Shown here: positions 19,352-28,271 of the stretch, piece by piece | How the letters are laid out: each line of letters starts with the position of its first letter | How positions within the stretch are numbered: the stretch's first letter is position 1 | NCBI GenBank assembly: GCA_934692905.1 | Contig: CAKUUM010000008.1 | Location: 1 to 60,494, forward strand | DNA from: an uncultured Bacteroidales bacterium | Lineage (GTDB): Bacteria; Bacteroidota; Bacteroidia; Bacteroidales; Paludibacteraceae | Length of the DNA stretch: 60,494 nt | Direction of reading: 5' to 3' | Notes under the pieces: model-generated | The model's input: the letters and a program-made list of their open reading frames with translations, nothing else | Databases searched by the model: none | Told to the model about the DNA's origin: nothing | Made by a program: the position numbers and the translations under genes

Positions 19352-21063
19352 AATTTAATGTCTTGTGCCATCATTTGGATGGTCGTTTTGTGGTGAAATG
19401 TATTCTCATCCAATTCGTAACAGATATCGACGGGCAGCCCGTTGCGCAGGTGCATCTCCATGTCGGCACGCCCGAAAGCGATGCCCGTGATGGCGGCGGT
19501 ACGGTCTGTCACGTCCAGACGCAGGTGCTCGTTGTTCTTGCCCACTGCGCGGGTGCTGCGGTTGTTGATAAGTCGGCGCGTCACGAACACAGGACGCGGA
19601 TTGCCCGGTCCGAAGGGCTCCAAGTGCCGCAGTATGTTGAAGAACTGCGTATCGATGTCAGCCAGTTGTATCTCGGCTTCGATATGCAGCGTGGGGTGCA
19701 ACTGGTCCTCGCGGATATGCGTGCGCACGTACTCCTCAAAGCGCCGGCGGAACTCGTCCAAGTTTCCGGCTTTCATGCTCAACCCCGCAGCGAACACATG
19801 CCCTCCGAAGTTCGTCAGCAGGTCGCGGCACGAGTCGATGGCAGAGTAGATGTCGAAGCCCCCGACCGAACGCGCCGAGCCTGAGATGATGCCGTTCTCC
19901 CCTGCCGTCAGCACAATGGTCGGGCGGTAATACCACTCCGTCAGGCGCGATGCCACAATGCCTACCACCCCCTTGTGCCACTCCGGCGAATAGACCACCG
20001 TAGAACGCTTTTGGGCATTGTCAGGGTCTGCGGCAAGCATGTCAAGGGCTTGTCGGGTGGTCTCGGTATCGCAGTCGTGCCGCTCGGTATTGTAGGTGTT
20101 GATGTCGCTGGCCTGTTGGCGAGCCTGCACAAGGTCATCGGTGATGAGCAGGCTCACCGCCTCGCTGCCCGACTTCATGCGTCCGCTGGCATTGATACGC
20201 GGACCTATTTTATATACCAAGTCATTGATATTCAGCCGCCCTTGCTCGATGCCCGCCACCTCCATCAGTGCCGTGAGCCCCGCAAACGGGTGACGGTTCA
20301 GTTGGCGGATGCCGAAGTAAGCCAAGATACGGTTTTCGCCTGTAATCGGCACAATATCAGAGGCTATGGACATAGCCAACAGTTGGAGCAGCGGCACCAA
20401 GTGTTCTTGCGGCAGGTGATGCCTGTGCGTGTATGCCTGTGCCAACTTGAATCCCACGCCGCACCCCGACAACTCCTTGTAGGGGTACGCACAATCGGCA
20501 CGTTTCATGTTCAGCACAGCCACCGCCTGAGGCAGCGTATCCCCGGGCGTATGGTGGTCGCAGATGATGAAATCAATGCCCTTGCTGTTGGCATACTCCA
20601 CCTTATCCACCGCCTTGATGCCGCAATCCAGTGCAACAATCAGACTGCAATGGTGCTCCGCGGCATAGTCTATCCCGCGGAACGAGATGCCGTACCCCTC
20701 TGTATATCTGTCGGGTATATAGTAATCGATATGCTCTGTCAATGGGCGCAGGAAGCGGTACATCAACGCCACTGCCGTGGTGCCGTCCACATCATAATCG
20801 CCATAGATGAGGATATTCTCCCCCTCGGAGACAGCGCGCGTCAGGCGTTCCACCGCCTTGTCCATATCGCGCATCAGCATCGGGTCGGGCAACCTGTCCA
20901 ACGACGGGCGCACAAACTCGCGCGCCGCCTCCGCAGTCTCCACACCCCGCACCACCAACATTCGCGCCGATGCCGCGCTGATGTTCAGTTCACGTTCCAA
21001 TCGCGCCTGCGCATCCTGTTGCTCAGACGTGAGAGTCGTTATACTCCATTGATATTCAACCAT
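19315..21063 (-). CDS. recJ: Single-stranded-DNA-specific exonuclease RecJ
   Basis: 5'-3' exonuclease on single-stranded DNA, used in recombination and mismatch repair. The 582-aa product shows DHH-family motifs: YGDYDVDGTTAVALM near residue 84, VALDCGIKA near 145, ICDHHTPGDTLPQA near 166, then the DHHA1 region with INASGRMKSGSEAV and GGHVFAAGLSMK. Length is as usual. It overlaps the amidase gene upstream by 25 bp and tdk downstream by 37 bp, so translation in this operon is coupled through several overlaps. Confidence 0.97.
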   Translation of the reverse strand: MVEYQWSITTLTSEQQDAQARLERELNISAASARMLVVRGVETAEAAREFVRPSLDRLPDPMLMRDMDKAVERLTRAVSEGENILIYGDYDVDGTTAVALMYRFLRPLTEHIDYYIPDRYTEGYGISFRGIDYAAEHHCSLIVALDCGIKAVDKVEYANSKGIDFIICDHHTPGDTLPQAVAVLNMKRADCAYPYKELSGCGVGFKLAQAYTHRHHLPQEHLVPLLQLLAMSIASDIVPITGENRILAYFGIRQLNRHPFAGLTALMEVAGIEQGRLNINDLVYKIGPRINASGRMKSGSEAVSLLITDDLVQARQQASDINTYNTERHDCDTETTRQALDMLAADPDNAQKRSTVVYSPEWHKGVVGIVASRLTEWYYRPTIVLTAGENGIISGSARSVGGFDIYSAIDSCRDLLTNFGGHVFAAGLSMKAGNLDEFRRRFEEYVRTHIREDQLHPTLHIEAEIQLADIDTQFFNILRHLEPFGPGNPRPVFVTRRLINNRSTRAVGKNNEHLRLDVTDRTAAITGIAFGRADMEMHLRNGLPVDICYELDENTFHHKTTIQMMAQDIKLCSTNVTHKDLV

Positions 21064-21932
21064 TTGTTCCTGTTCGCATCACCACATGCACCATTCCGAA
21101 AATTAATGGCTAATTCGTGGTAATTAATATTTATCTCTCCCCCCTCCGTGTGTATTTCAAATGCGTCCACGTCCTTCCACAGCGGCAAAGCCTCACGAAA
21201 ATGGTGCAGCGCATCGATGTCAAACTCGGCTATCCGTGTGCCTGCCTCATTGTCTTCAAACCGCGCAATCGCCTGCAAACGAGTGTTATACGCCACCGAA
21301 TGTCCGTTGTAGTGCAGCCCCAGCGCATCATCGCCCACAGGGTTCACCGCAGCGATATAGCATTGATTTTCAATGGCTCGCGCCGCTACCAATGCGTCCC
21401 AATACTGAATACGTATCTCAGGCCAGTTGGCACAAACCAGCAATATGTCGTAGTCATTCCCCGAATGATTGCGCGCCCAAGCGGGAAACCGCAGGTCGTA
21501 ACACACCAGCATTTGCATTCTGACGCCCTTGTATTCAAACACTTGTCGCGCCTGCCCTGCCGTAAAGAACCTGTCCTCTCCTCCATGGGCATACAAATGC
21601 CGCTTGTCTTGCACCTGTACCGTTGTGTGCGGTCTCACCAGAAAACCGCGATTCTTCAGCCCTTCTTCATCACGGCAGATAAACGACCCCGCAATGGCTA
21701 TATCATACTGATTGGCAGCCGCTTGCAGCGTCTTCATTGTCTCCCCGTCCATCATCTCGGCAAGTTCGGGACGGTCTGTGCAGAAGCCCGTTGAGAACAT
21801 CTCAGGCAGCAATGCCACATCGGCTTTTTCCGCCAATGTGGCAATGCGTTTGGTCGTCTCGCGCAGGTTCGTCTCTTTGTCCGCCCACGCGATAGGGTAT
21901 TGCAAAAGGGCTACCTTAAACAACCGGCTCAT
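21039..21932 (-). CDS. Nitrilase-family amidohydrolase (omega-amidase-like)
   Basis: Carbon-nitrogen hydrolase of 297 aa with the Glu-Lys-Cys triad: Glu in LLPEMFSTGF near residue 44, Lys in VQDKRHLYAHGGEDRFF near 113, Cys in QMLVCYDLRFPAWARN near 147. The AxGGEDRFFTAG segment is typical of the YafV/omega-amidase branch, which hydrolyses 2-oxoglutaramate or 2-oxosuccinamate as metabolite repair. The exact substrate is inference. The start overlaps the floA stop by four bases. Confidence 0.88.
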   Translation of the reverse strand: MSRLFKVALLQYPIAWADKETNLRETTKRIATLAEKADVALLPEMFSTGFCTDRPELAEMMDGETMKTLQAAANQYDIAIAGSFICRDEEGLKNRGFLVRPHTTVQVQDKRHLYAHGGEDRFFTAGQARQVFEYKGVRMQMLVCYDLRFPAWARNHSGNDYDILLVCANWPEIRIQYWDALVAARAIENQCYIAAVNPVGDDALGLHYNGHSVAYNTRLQAIARFEDNEAGTRIAEFDIDALHHFREALPLWKDVDAFEIHTEGGEININYHELAINFRNGACGDANRNKWLNINGV

Positions 21933-22903
21933 TTCTTCTTACCCTCCGCAGGTTTGCCAATCGCCTCGCGCATTGTGGTGTCGGCTTGGATATTCTGCAT
22001 GCGGTAGTAGTCCATGATTCCGAGGTTGCCGTTGCGGAACGCCTCTGCCATCGCTTGTGGCACAAGTGCCTCAGCCTCAATCACTTTCGCACGCGCCTCC
22101 TGAGCCTTTGCCTTCATCTCCTGCTCGTTGGCAATCGCCATTGCACGGCGTTCCTCAGCCTTCGCCTGCGCGATATTCTTGTCCGCCTCGGCCTGGTCCA
22201 TCTGCAACTGCGCACCGATGTTCTTGCCCACGTCGATGTCGGCAATATCAATACTCAGTATCTCGAATGCCGTGCCGGCGTCCAACCCTTTGGACAGCAC
22301 CAACTTGGAGATACTATCGGGGTTCTCTAATACCTGCTTGTGGCTGTCCGCCGAACCAATCGAACTCACGATACCTTCGCCTACACGTGCCAGCACGGTG
22401 TCCTCGCCGGCACCGCCCACCAACTGATGGATATTCGCACGCACGGTCACACGCGCCTTCGCAATCAACTGAATACCATCTTTGGCTACCGCAGCCACGG
22501 GCGGCGTATCTATCACACGCGGGTTTACCGACATCTGCACTGCCTCGAACACATCGCGTCCTGCCAAGTCAATCGCGGTTGCCATTTGGAACGACAGCGG
22601 GATATTGGCCTTGCTCGCGCTCACCAGCGCATGCACCACGCGCTCGATATGCCCGCCTGCCAAATAGTGCGCCTCCAGTCCGTCACGTTTCACGTCGGTC
22701 AGACCGGCCTTGTGCGCCTCAATCATACAATTCACAATCTTCGTTGGCGGCACCTTGCGGATACGCATCAGGAACAACTGCACCAGCGAGATATGCACAC
22801 CGCTCACGCCCGCGTTAATCCACAGCATGAAGGGCACATAGTAGAAGAATATCGCCAGCAGCACGACGATAATCGCAATCACCACAATCGTAATCGGGTC
22901 CAT
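21929..22903 (-). CDS. floA: Flotillin-like membrane scaffold protein FloA
   Basis: Scaffold of membrane microdomains. The 324-aa product has an N-terminal hydrophobic hairpin (residues about 4-30, IVVIAIIVVLLAIFFYYVPFMLWI), a band-7-like core with VHALVSASKANIPLSFQMATAIDLAGRDVFEAVQ, GEDTVLARVGEGIVSSIGSA, then an Ala/Glu-rich coiled coil (QAKAEERRAMAIANEQEMKAK) and a short tail ending AEGKKK. Length matches FloA. It follows the NfeD-like gene by 33 bp, the usual partner arrangement. Confidence 0.95.
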   Translation of the reverse strand: MDPITIVVIAIIVVLLAIFFYYVPFMLWINAGVSGVHISLVQLFLMRIRKVPPTKIVNCMIEAHKAGLTDVKRDGLEAHYLAGGHIERVVHALVSASKANIPLSFQMATAIDLAGRDVFEAVQMSVNPRVIDTPPVAAVAKDGIQLIAKARVTVRANIHQLVGGAGEDTVLARVGEGIVSSIGSADSHKQVLENPDSISKLVLSKGLDAGTAFEILSIDIADIDVGKNIGAQLQMDQAEADKNIAQAKAEERRAMAIANEQEMKAKAQEARAKVIEAEALVPQAMAEAFRNGNLGIMDYYRMQNIQADTTMREAIGKPAEGKKK

Positions 22904-22936
22904 AGTTTTCTATCAATTTAAGGGTTAATAATATTC

Positions 22937-23296
22937 TTATTTTTCTGATTTATTCTCTATATCCTCAGCGGCTTTCTCAAGGTTTTCGATTTTCTTGCCA
23001 GGGTCCGCCAATTTGACCTTGGAGTCGATAGTGGTGTCTAATGCCATCTTTTCAATCGCATGGCTTTTGACAAAGGCGTATATCGCCACCGCCGTCAGCA
23101 CGATGCACGCCGCCAAGGTCACGTGCCCTGCCCACGGATACACGGGTGCCAACTTCAGGTATGCCACCACCACACTCCCCGCCAAACTCGCAAACCCGCA
23201 CACGCCCGCTATGCCAAACCCGGGCAACAGAAACAACTCCGCCACTATCAGCACCACACCAAACACCACCAGCAATACTGTCAATAGAATATACAT
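22937..23296 (-). CDS. NfeD-like membrane protein
   Basis: 119-aa protein with three to four hydrophobic segments (residues 2-20, 25-45, 55-77) and a charged C-terminal tail. The order short NfeD-type membrane protein followed by floA is the known flotillin-partner arrangement. The C-terminal OB fold of full NfeD is absent or replaced by a Lys/Glu-rich tail, so this is a short form. It is the first gene of the operon nfeD-floA-amidase-recJ-tdk-priA and has a clear promoter at 23317-23347. Confidence 0.75.
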   Translation of the reverse strand: MYILLTVLLVVFGVVLIVAELFLLPGFGIAGVCGFASLAGSVVVAYLKLAPVYPWAGHVTLAACIVLTAVAIYAFVKSHAIEKMALDTTIDSKVKLADPGKKIENLEKAAEDIENKSEK

Positions 23297-23316
23297 ACGT
23301 TTCTCGAATTAGAGTA

Positions 23317-23347
23317 CAAAGATAATACAAAATCGCCCCGAATCCAA
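23317..23347 (-). promoter_or_regulatory. Promoter of the nfeD-floA-recJ-tdk-priA operon
   Basis: Minus strand: TTG (23347-23345), 20 bp, TATCTTTG (23324-23317). Transcript start near 23311, about 15 nt before the ATG. Confidence 0.75.
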
Positions 23348-23645
23348 ATTTATTTTCGTTTTTTCGTCAAAAATGTGCATTTTGCATTTCCGGCTCATAA
23401 CCCACTGACCCTCAATGCCCAAAAATCTTCATTTTTTCACCACTTTCTCTACACTTTTCCAAAAAATGGCATTTTCAATAAAAGTTGTATTTCAATTCAG
23501 GCGCGAATGGTTCCATAAAATGCCGATATGTGTCCATTAAAGTCCATGTAAAGGACCATTAAAAACATTGTCAGATATAGGGCTCCGTTAATTGCCGCAA
23601 ACTGACCGTTAATATATTGGGGCGACATTCTTGCTACAAAAAGGA
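23348..23645. other. AT-rich intergenic region
   Basis: No gene is seen. The stretch is A/T-rich with several CATTTT/AAAATG runs (for example around 23370-23480), repeated CCATTAAA segments (about 23532-23560) and no promoter I can defend. It lies between the nfeD promoter and the terminator of the gene fragment. Confidence 0.5.
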
Positions 23646-23674
23646 CATCGGCTACCCGTGATGGGGAGCCGATG
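23646..23674 (-). terminator. Terminator of the gene fragment at 23733-24026
   Basis: Perfect 8-bp stem CATCGGCT/AGCCGATG with a 13-nt loop. On the minus strand it is followed by TCCTTTTTGT. It lies 59 bp past the stop. Confidence 0.75.
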
Positions 23675-23732
23675 CTTAATCAAAAACTGATACACTTAAT
23701 AACAAGTGCCTGTTATGAAACAAAAGATATGT

Positions 23733-24026
23733 TTATTTTACATTTTGAACGAAACGAACAGAATAACCATAATAACGGCTCATCCCACTCACCCCTAAAC
23801 CTACACCGCTCATAGTGGCATAAAATCTAATGCAATCTGCATGAGCACGATCGTCTGCTGTTGTTGCCCAGTATGTCCCGCTCGAATACTCGCCTGCTTT
23901 CACCTTCAATCCATCACGTTCACCTGCTTTGGGTAGAAATACTGCACCCACGGATTCCATAATACTCCACAGCTCCAAATCGTAAATATTATTTGTCCAT
24001 GCCTTTGTTTCATAAGTCCAACTCAC
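23733..24026 (-). pseudogene. C-terminal fragment of a FISUMP/DUF1566-like domain
   Basis: 97 codons from a GTG. The sequence ends GTYWATTADDRAHADCIRFY ... YYGYSVRFV, preceded by AVFLPKAGERDG. That is the C-terminal part of the paralogous domain common in secreted Bacteroidota and Fibrobacter proteins (pattern: FLPAAGxR, GxYWSSTxxxxxxAxxLxF, YYGxSVRxV). The N-terminal half of that domain and any signal peptide are missing. A different frame (24010-24168) precedes it with a real promoter, and the two overlap by 17 bp. I read this as a decayed or frameshifted remnant, though a short expressed product is possible because promoter and terminator are intact. Confidence 0.5.
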
Positions 24027-24168
24027 ATCTGCCGGATTTCAATGAGTCAAAACAAGCGTCAATAAACGCTTTCAATAAATATATACGCTCAGGCTCATCA
24101 AATAGGGCATTGTCAGGAGTATTCTTGTCAGTCCGTACAGACCAACCCTCCCAAAACGATATCCCCAT
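24010..24168 (-). CDS. Small ORF of unknown function (possible 5' part of a broken gene)
   Basis: 52 codons beginning MGISFWEGWSVRTDK and ending SGRCELDL. I choose the ATG at 24168 because the promoter at 24184-24214 puts the transcript start near 24178; the frame is open further upstream to 24249 but that part would not be transcribed. No family is recognised. It has no signal peptide or membrane segment. Its end overlaps the FISUMP-like fragment in another frame, so it may be the head of the same damaged gene. Confidence 0.35.
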   Translation of the reverse strand: MGISFWEGWSVRTDKNTPDNALFDEPERIYLLKAFIDACFDSLKSGRCELDL

Positions 24169-24183
24169 AAGCCTTTGCGGTTG

Positions 24184-24214
24184 CAAAATTACTACATTTC
24201 TCGCATACCTGCAA
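24184..24214 (-). promoter_or_regulatory. Promoter upstream of the small ORF/fragment
   Basis: Minus strand: TTG (24214-24212), 20 bp, TAATTTTG (24191-24184) in the context ATGTAGTAATTTTGCAACC. Confidence 0.65.
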
Positions 24215-24277
24215 CCCGTATCTTCTTCTGAACAGCAATTTTCACACATATTCTATATGGAGTATTTCCTGTTCTTT

Positions 24278-24358
24278 TGTCGGGCTAAGTGTATGTGATT
24301 AGTATGTGATTAGTATGTGGTTAGTATGTGATTAGTATGTGATTGCGCCAACCTTGCC
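24278..24358 (-). repeat. Dispersed 11-bp-unit repeat, copy C
   Basis: Inverted relative to copies A, B and E. On the plus strand: TTGTCGGGCTAAGTGTATG, four TGATTAGTATG-type units, then TGATTGCGCCAACCTTGCC. The CCAACCTTG end faces the lepA promoter, whose -33 element begins 23 bp later. Confidence 0.85.
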
Positions 24359-24380
24359 GAGACCTTATGGAGATTTCCTG

Positions 24381-24411
24381 TTGCATATCTTGAAAAATTA
24401 TTGTAACTTTG
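24381..24411 (+). promoter_or_regulatory. Promoter of lepA
   Basis: TTG at 24381-24383, 20 bp, TAACTTTG at 24404-24411, then CCGCCGAATT and the ATG at 24422. The predicted leader is only about 5 nt. Confidence 0.75.
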
Positions 24412-24421
24412 CCGCCGAATT

Positions 24422-26197
24422 ATGGATAAGATACGCAACTTTTGCATCATAGCACACATCGACCACGGCAAATCAACGCTGGCGGACCGTATGATTGAAC
24501 TCACCCAGACGGTGGACAAACGCGAGATGGAGAACCAAGTTCTTGACGACATGGACCTCGAGAAAGAGCGCGGTATCACCATCAAGAGCCACGCCATCCA
24601 GATGCAATACAAGGGCTACACGCTGAACCTAATTGACACTCCCGGGCACGTGGACTTCTCATACGAAGTAAGCCGCTCGATAGCGGCATGCGAAGGCGCG
24701 TTGTTGGTAGTGGATGCCTCGCAAGGTGTTCAGGCTCAGACGATTAGCAACCTCTATATGGCATTAGAGCATGACCTCGAAATCATCCCCGTGATGAACA
24801 AGTGTGACATGGATTCGGCGATGCCCGAGATGGTGGAGGACGAGATTATCGACCTGTTGGGTTGCAAACGCGAAGACATTCTGCGTTGCTCTGCCAAGAC
24901 GGGCGACGGTGTGCCCGCGATACTGGACGCCATCGTGGAGCGTATCCCCGCACCGCAAGGCGACCCGGATGCGCCCCTGCAATGTCTGGTGTTCGACTCT
25001 GTGTTCAATAGTTTTCGCGGCATCATCGCGTATTTCAAGGTGGTGAACGGCACCATGCACACGGGCGACCGCGTGCGGTTCTTCAACACAGGCAAGGAGT
25101 ATGATGCCGATGAGATTGGTGTGCTGAAACTCAGCATGCAGCCCACGGAGAGCATCTCGGCGGGCAATGTGGGGTACATCATTTCAGGCATCAAGACATC
25201 CGCCGAAGTGAAGGTGGGTGACACGATTACCCATGTGGCGCGCCCCTGCGACAAAGCGATCGCGGGCTTCGAAGAGGCAAAGTCGATGGTGTTTGCGGGC
25301 GTGTATCCCATTGAGGCTGAGGACTATGAGGACCTTAGGGCAAGTTTGGAGAAACTGCAACTGAACGATGCCGCCCTCACGTTCACACCCGAATCTTCTG
25401 TCGCACTCGGCTTCGGCTTCCGCTGCGGGTTCTTGGGGCTATTGCACATGGAGATTGTGCAGGAGCGGCTGGACCGCGAGTTTGACATGGACGTCATCAC
25501 GACGGTGCCCAACGTGAGTTACAACGTCTATACCAAAGACGGCGGCATGATTGAGGTTCACAACCCCGCGGGAATGCCCGACCTCACGCTGATTGACCAT
25601 ATTGAGGAACCGTATATCCGCGCGAGCATCATCACTACGAGCAACTTTATCGGGGCCATTATGACGTTGTGTCTCTCGAAACGCGGCGAATTAGTGAAGC
25701 AGGAGTACATCTCGGGCAACCGGATGGAGTTGTATTTCGACATGCCGTTGGGCGAGATTGTGATAGATTTCTACGACAAGCTCAAGTCAATATCAAAGGG
25801 TTACGCGTCATTTGACTGGCACATGAACGGCTTCCGCCCGTCGAACCTCGTGAAGTTGGATATCCTGCTGAACGGCGAGCAGGTGGACGCCCTTTCTACG
25901 CTGACTCACAGGGATAATGCCGTGGATTTCGGGCGAAGGATGTGTGAGAAGTTGAAGGAGTTGCTGCCCCGCCAGCAGTTCGACATTGCCATTCAGGCGG
26001 CGATTGGGGCGAAGATTATTGCCCGTGAGACCGTGAAGCAGGTGCGCAAGGACGTGCTTGCCAAGTGCTACGGCGGCGATGTGAGCCGCAAGCGCAAGTT
26101 ATTAGAGAAACAGAAAAAGGGCAAAAAGCGCATGAAACAGATAGGCAACGTAGAGGTGCCGCAAAAGGCATTCCTTGCAGTCCTCAAACTCGACTGA
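24422..26197 (+). CDS. lepA: Elongation factor 4 (LepA)
   Basis: Ribosome-associated translational GTPase implicated in back-translocation or initiation quality. The 591-aa product carries G1 AHIDHGKSTLADRM (residues about 10-23), G3 DTPGHVDFSYEV near 75, G4 NKCD near 128, domain II, and the LepA-specific C-terminal domain with DVLAKCYGGDVSRKRKLLEKQKKGKKRMKQIG. Length is standard. The start sits about 10 nt after the -7 box, so the mRNA is nearly leaderless. nhaD follows after 66 bp. Confidence 0.98.
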   Translation: MDKIRNFCIIAHIDHGKSTLADRMIELTQTVDKREMENQVLDDMDLEKERGITIKSHAIQMQYKGYTLNLIDTPGHVDFSYEVSRSIAACEGALLVVDASQGVQAQTISNLYMALEHDLEIIPVMNKCDMDSAMPEMVEDEIIDLLGCKREDILRCSAKTGDGVPAILDAIVERIPAPQGDPDAPLQCLVFDSVFNSFRGIIAYFKVVNGTMHTGDRVRFFNTGKEYDADEIGVLKLSMQPTESISAGNVGYIISGIKTSAEVKVGDTITHVARPCDKAIAGFEEAKSMVFAGVYPIEAEDYEDLRASLEKLQLNDAALTFTPESSVALGFGFRCGFLGLLHMEIVQERLDREFDMDVITTVPNVSYNVYTKDGGMIEVHNPAGMPDLTLIDHIEEPYIRASIITTSNFIGAIMTLCLSKRGELVKQEYISGNRMELYFDMPLGEIVIDFYDKLKSISKGYASFDWHMNGFRPSNLVKLDILLNGEQVDALSTLTHRDNAVDFGRRMCEKLKELLPRQQFDIAIQAAIGAKIIARETVKQVRKDVLAKCYGGDVSRKRKLLEKQKKGKKRMKQIGNVEVPQKAFLAVLKLD

Positions 26198-26263
26198 TGT
26201 CCTTATATTCAAACAAATAGAATATCCATAATATAAAAGTATAAGACCTAAAACAAAAACTAC

Positions 26264-27583
26264 ATGGAACAATTTATTCATAGCGCATGGAGCATGATTC
26301 CGTTTGCGGTCATGCTACTCATGATTGCTATCGGCCCGCTGGTTGCGGAGAAGTTTTGGGAGAAGAACGCCAACAAACTGCTGGTTTCGCTCATATTGGG
26401 CGTACCTACCGCCGTATGTCTCATCATGGGCGGCATGGTGCACGAGTTGGAGCACCAGTTGTTTTTTGACTACGTCCCGTTTATTGTGCTGCTGCTGTCG
26501 CTGTTCGTCATCACGGGTGGCATCCACCTTGCGGGCGACATCAAGGCAAAGCCGTGGGTGAACACGCTGTTTCTCGCCACGGGTTGGGTAATGGCAAGTA
26601 TCATGGGTACCACAGGTGCCGCGATGCTGCTCATACGCCCTGTCATCACTACCAACCAACAGCGCAAACACGTGGTGCATACCATTCTGTTTTTCATTGC
26701 GTTAGTGGCAAATTGCGGCGGTCTGCTTACCCCGCTGGGTGACCCACCGTTGTTCATGCTGTTCCTGCGCGGAGCGTCATTCACGTGGTTCTTCCATCTG
26801 TTGCCGGAGTGGTTCTTCACGGGGGCTATCCTGCTGGTTATCTACTTCTGCATGGACACCTATTATTATAAGCAGGAGCATTGGACAGCCCTTTCGGCGG
26901 ATGCACGCGAACATGTGAAACTATCCGTACATGGCAAAATCAATCTCATCTACCTGCTTGGCGTCATCTTGAGCGTGGCATTTATCAACGAAGGCACTAT
27001 CCCTGCCATGGGAGCCGAGGATGCCCATCTCTGGTTGAAGTACCTGCGCGAGATTGTGCTGTTGTCACTCACGGGGCTTAGTCTCTACACCACACCGAAG
27101 AGGGTGCGCTATGGGGAAAACCATTTCACATGGGGACCTATCATCGAAGTGGCAGTACTCTTCTTGGGTATCTTCACCACCATGACACCCGCCTTGGCAT
27201 TCCTCAAGGCACATGCAGCCAACTTGGGCTTGGCACACACTTGGCAGTTCTATTATGCCACGGGTGCACTCTCCTCGTTCTTGGACAACACCCCGACGGC
27301 AGTGGCATTCCACAGTGTGGCTACAGGTCTGACGCCCGACCAGATGGCGGCTTTCGGCACCACGATGGTAGCGGGCATCCCCGAGATTCTGTTGGAGGCT
27401 ATCTCGCTGGGTGCCGTGATGTTCGGCGCGATGACCTATATCGGCAACGGACCTAACTTTATGGTGAAGGCGATTGCTGAGGAGAACAACATCAAGATGC
27501 CGTCATTCTTCGGCTATATGTACAAGTTCTCGCTCATCATCCTGTTGCCCGTATATATATTGGTACAACTGATATTCCTATAA
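26264..27583 (+). CDS. nhaD: Sodium:proton antiporter, NhaD family
   Basis: Membrane antiporter of the ion-transporter superfamily that expels Na+ in exchange for protons. The 439-aa product has about ten to twelve hydrophobic segments. Family-like segments include TGGIHLAGDI, ANCGGLLTPLGDPPLFM and SSFLDNTPTAVAFHSVATG, and a late TYIGNGPNFMVKAIAEE. These match the NhaD type rather than NhaA or NhaP. It lies between lepA and yqeY on the same strand; no separate promoter was found in the upstream 66 bp. Confidence 0.93.
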   Translation: MEQFIHSAWSMIPFAVMLLMIAIGPLVAEKFWEKNANKLLVSLILGVPTAVCLIMGGMVHELEHQLFFDYVPFIVLLLSLFVITGGIHLAGDIKAKPWVNTLFLATGWVMASIMGTTGAAMLLIRPVITTNQQRKHVVHTILFFIALVANCGGLLTPLGDPPLFMLFLRGASFTWFFHLLPEWFFTGAILLVIYFCMDTYYYKQEHWTALSADAREHVKLSVHGKINLIYLLGVILSVAFINEGTIPAMGAEDAHLWLKYLREIVLLSLTGLSLYTTPKRVRYGENHFTWGPIIEVAVLFLGIFTTMTPALAFLKAHAANLGLAHTWQFYYATGALSSFLDNTPTAVAFHSVATGLTPDQMAAFGTTMVAGIPEILLEAISLGAVMFGAMTYIGNGPNFMVKAIAEENNIKMPSFFGYMYKFSLIILLPVYILVQLIFL

Positions 27584-27589
27584 TTGAAT

Positions 27590-28042
27590 ATGAACTTATT
27601 TGACCAAATCAGCGAGGACATCAAGAAAGCGATGCTCGCTAAAGACAAAGTGGCGTTGGATGCGCTGCGCGGAATCAAGAAAGAGTTTCTCGAAGCCATT
27701 ACCGCCAAAGGTAGTGACGGCGAACTGCACGACGACAAGGCGTTGCAGATACTGCAAAAGATGGTAAAGCAGCGCAAGGAGTCGGCTCAGATGTACATAG
27801 ATGCCAACCGTCCCGAGTTGGCTGACGACGAGTTGGCACAATGCAAAATCATTGAGCGATACCTGCCCGCTATGCTCTCGGAGGACGAGTTACGTGCCGC
27901 CTTGGAGCAGATTATTGCCCAAGTAGGTGCCGCAGGTCCGCAAGACATGGGCAAAGTGATGGGCGTTGCCACCAAGCAACTCGCCGGTCGCGCCGAAGGC
28001 AAAGCCATCAGCACTATGGTGCGGACATTACTGAGCAAGTAG
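27590..28042 (+). CDS. GatB/YqeY domain-containing protein
   Basis: 150-aa helical protein of the YqeY family, related to the tRNA-binding tail of GatB; its role in bacteria is not settled. Family features: MNLFDQISEDIKKAMLAKDKVALDALRGIKKEF at the N-terminus (start ATG 27590), LQKMVKQRKESAQMY, ERYLPAMLSEDELR, and the end MGKVMGVATKQLAGRAEGKAIS. It begins 6 bp after the nhaD stop, so it is co-transcribed, and is followed by a terminator at 28094. Confidence 0.93.
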   Translation: MNLFDQISEDIKKAMLAKDKVALDALRGIKKEFLEAITAKGSDGELHDDKALQILQKMVKQRKESAQMYIDANRPELADDELAQCKIIERYLPAMLSEDELRAALEQIIAQVGAAGPQDMGKVMGVATKQLAGRAEGKAISTMVRTLLSK

Positions 28043-28093
28043 TCCCCTACTCTTCGGCGGAATTGTTTTTCGTGTTTAGTGTTTAGCAGAAGA

Positions 28094-28122
28094 AACTATC
28101 TGATTATTTTAGGTAGTTTTTT
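28094..28122 (+). terminator. Terminator of the lepA-nhaD-yqeY unit
   Basis: 8-bp stem AACTATCT/AGGTAGTT (one G-U pair) with a 9-nt loop, followed by TTTTCTG. Confidence 0.7.
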
Positions 28123-28175
28123 CTGTTATGAGTATTCGTTTTGCTCAAAAGACTAACTTTTTTTTGTACTTACAG

Positions 28176-28206
28176 TTGCAAAAGTGCACAAAAAGTACTA
28201 CCTTTG
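28176..28206 (+). promoter_or_regulatory. Promoter of the T9SS-type secreted protein gene
   Basis: TTG at 28176-28178, 20 bp, TACCTTTG at 28199-28206. Leader of about 60 nt to the ATG at 28272. Confidence 0.7.
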
Positions 28207-28271
28207 CGCACGAAAGGTAAAAACTGACCTTCCAAAAATTGCAGAAAATAACCCGACAAATCTAATGGAAT

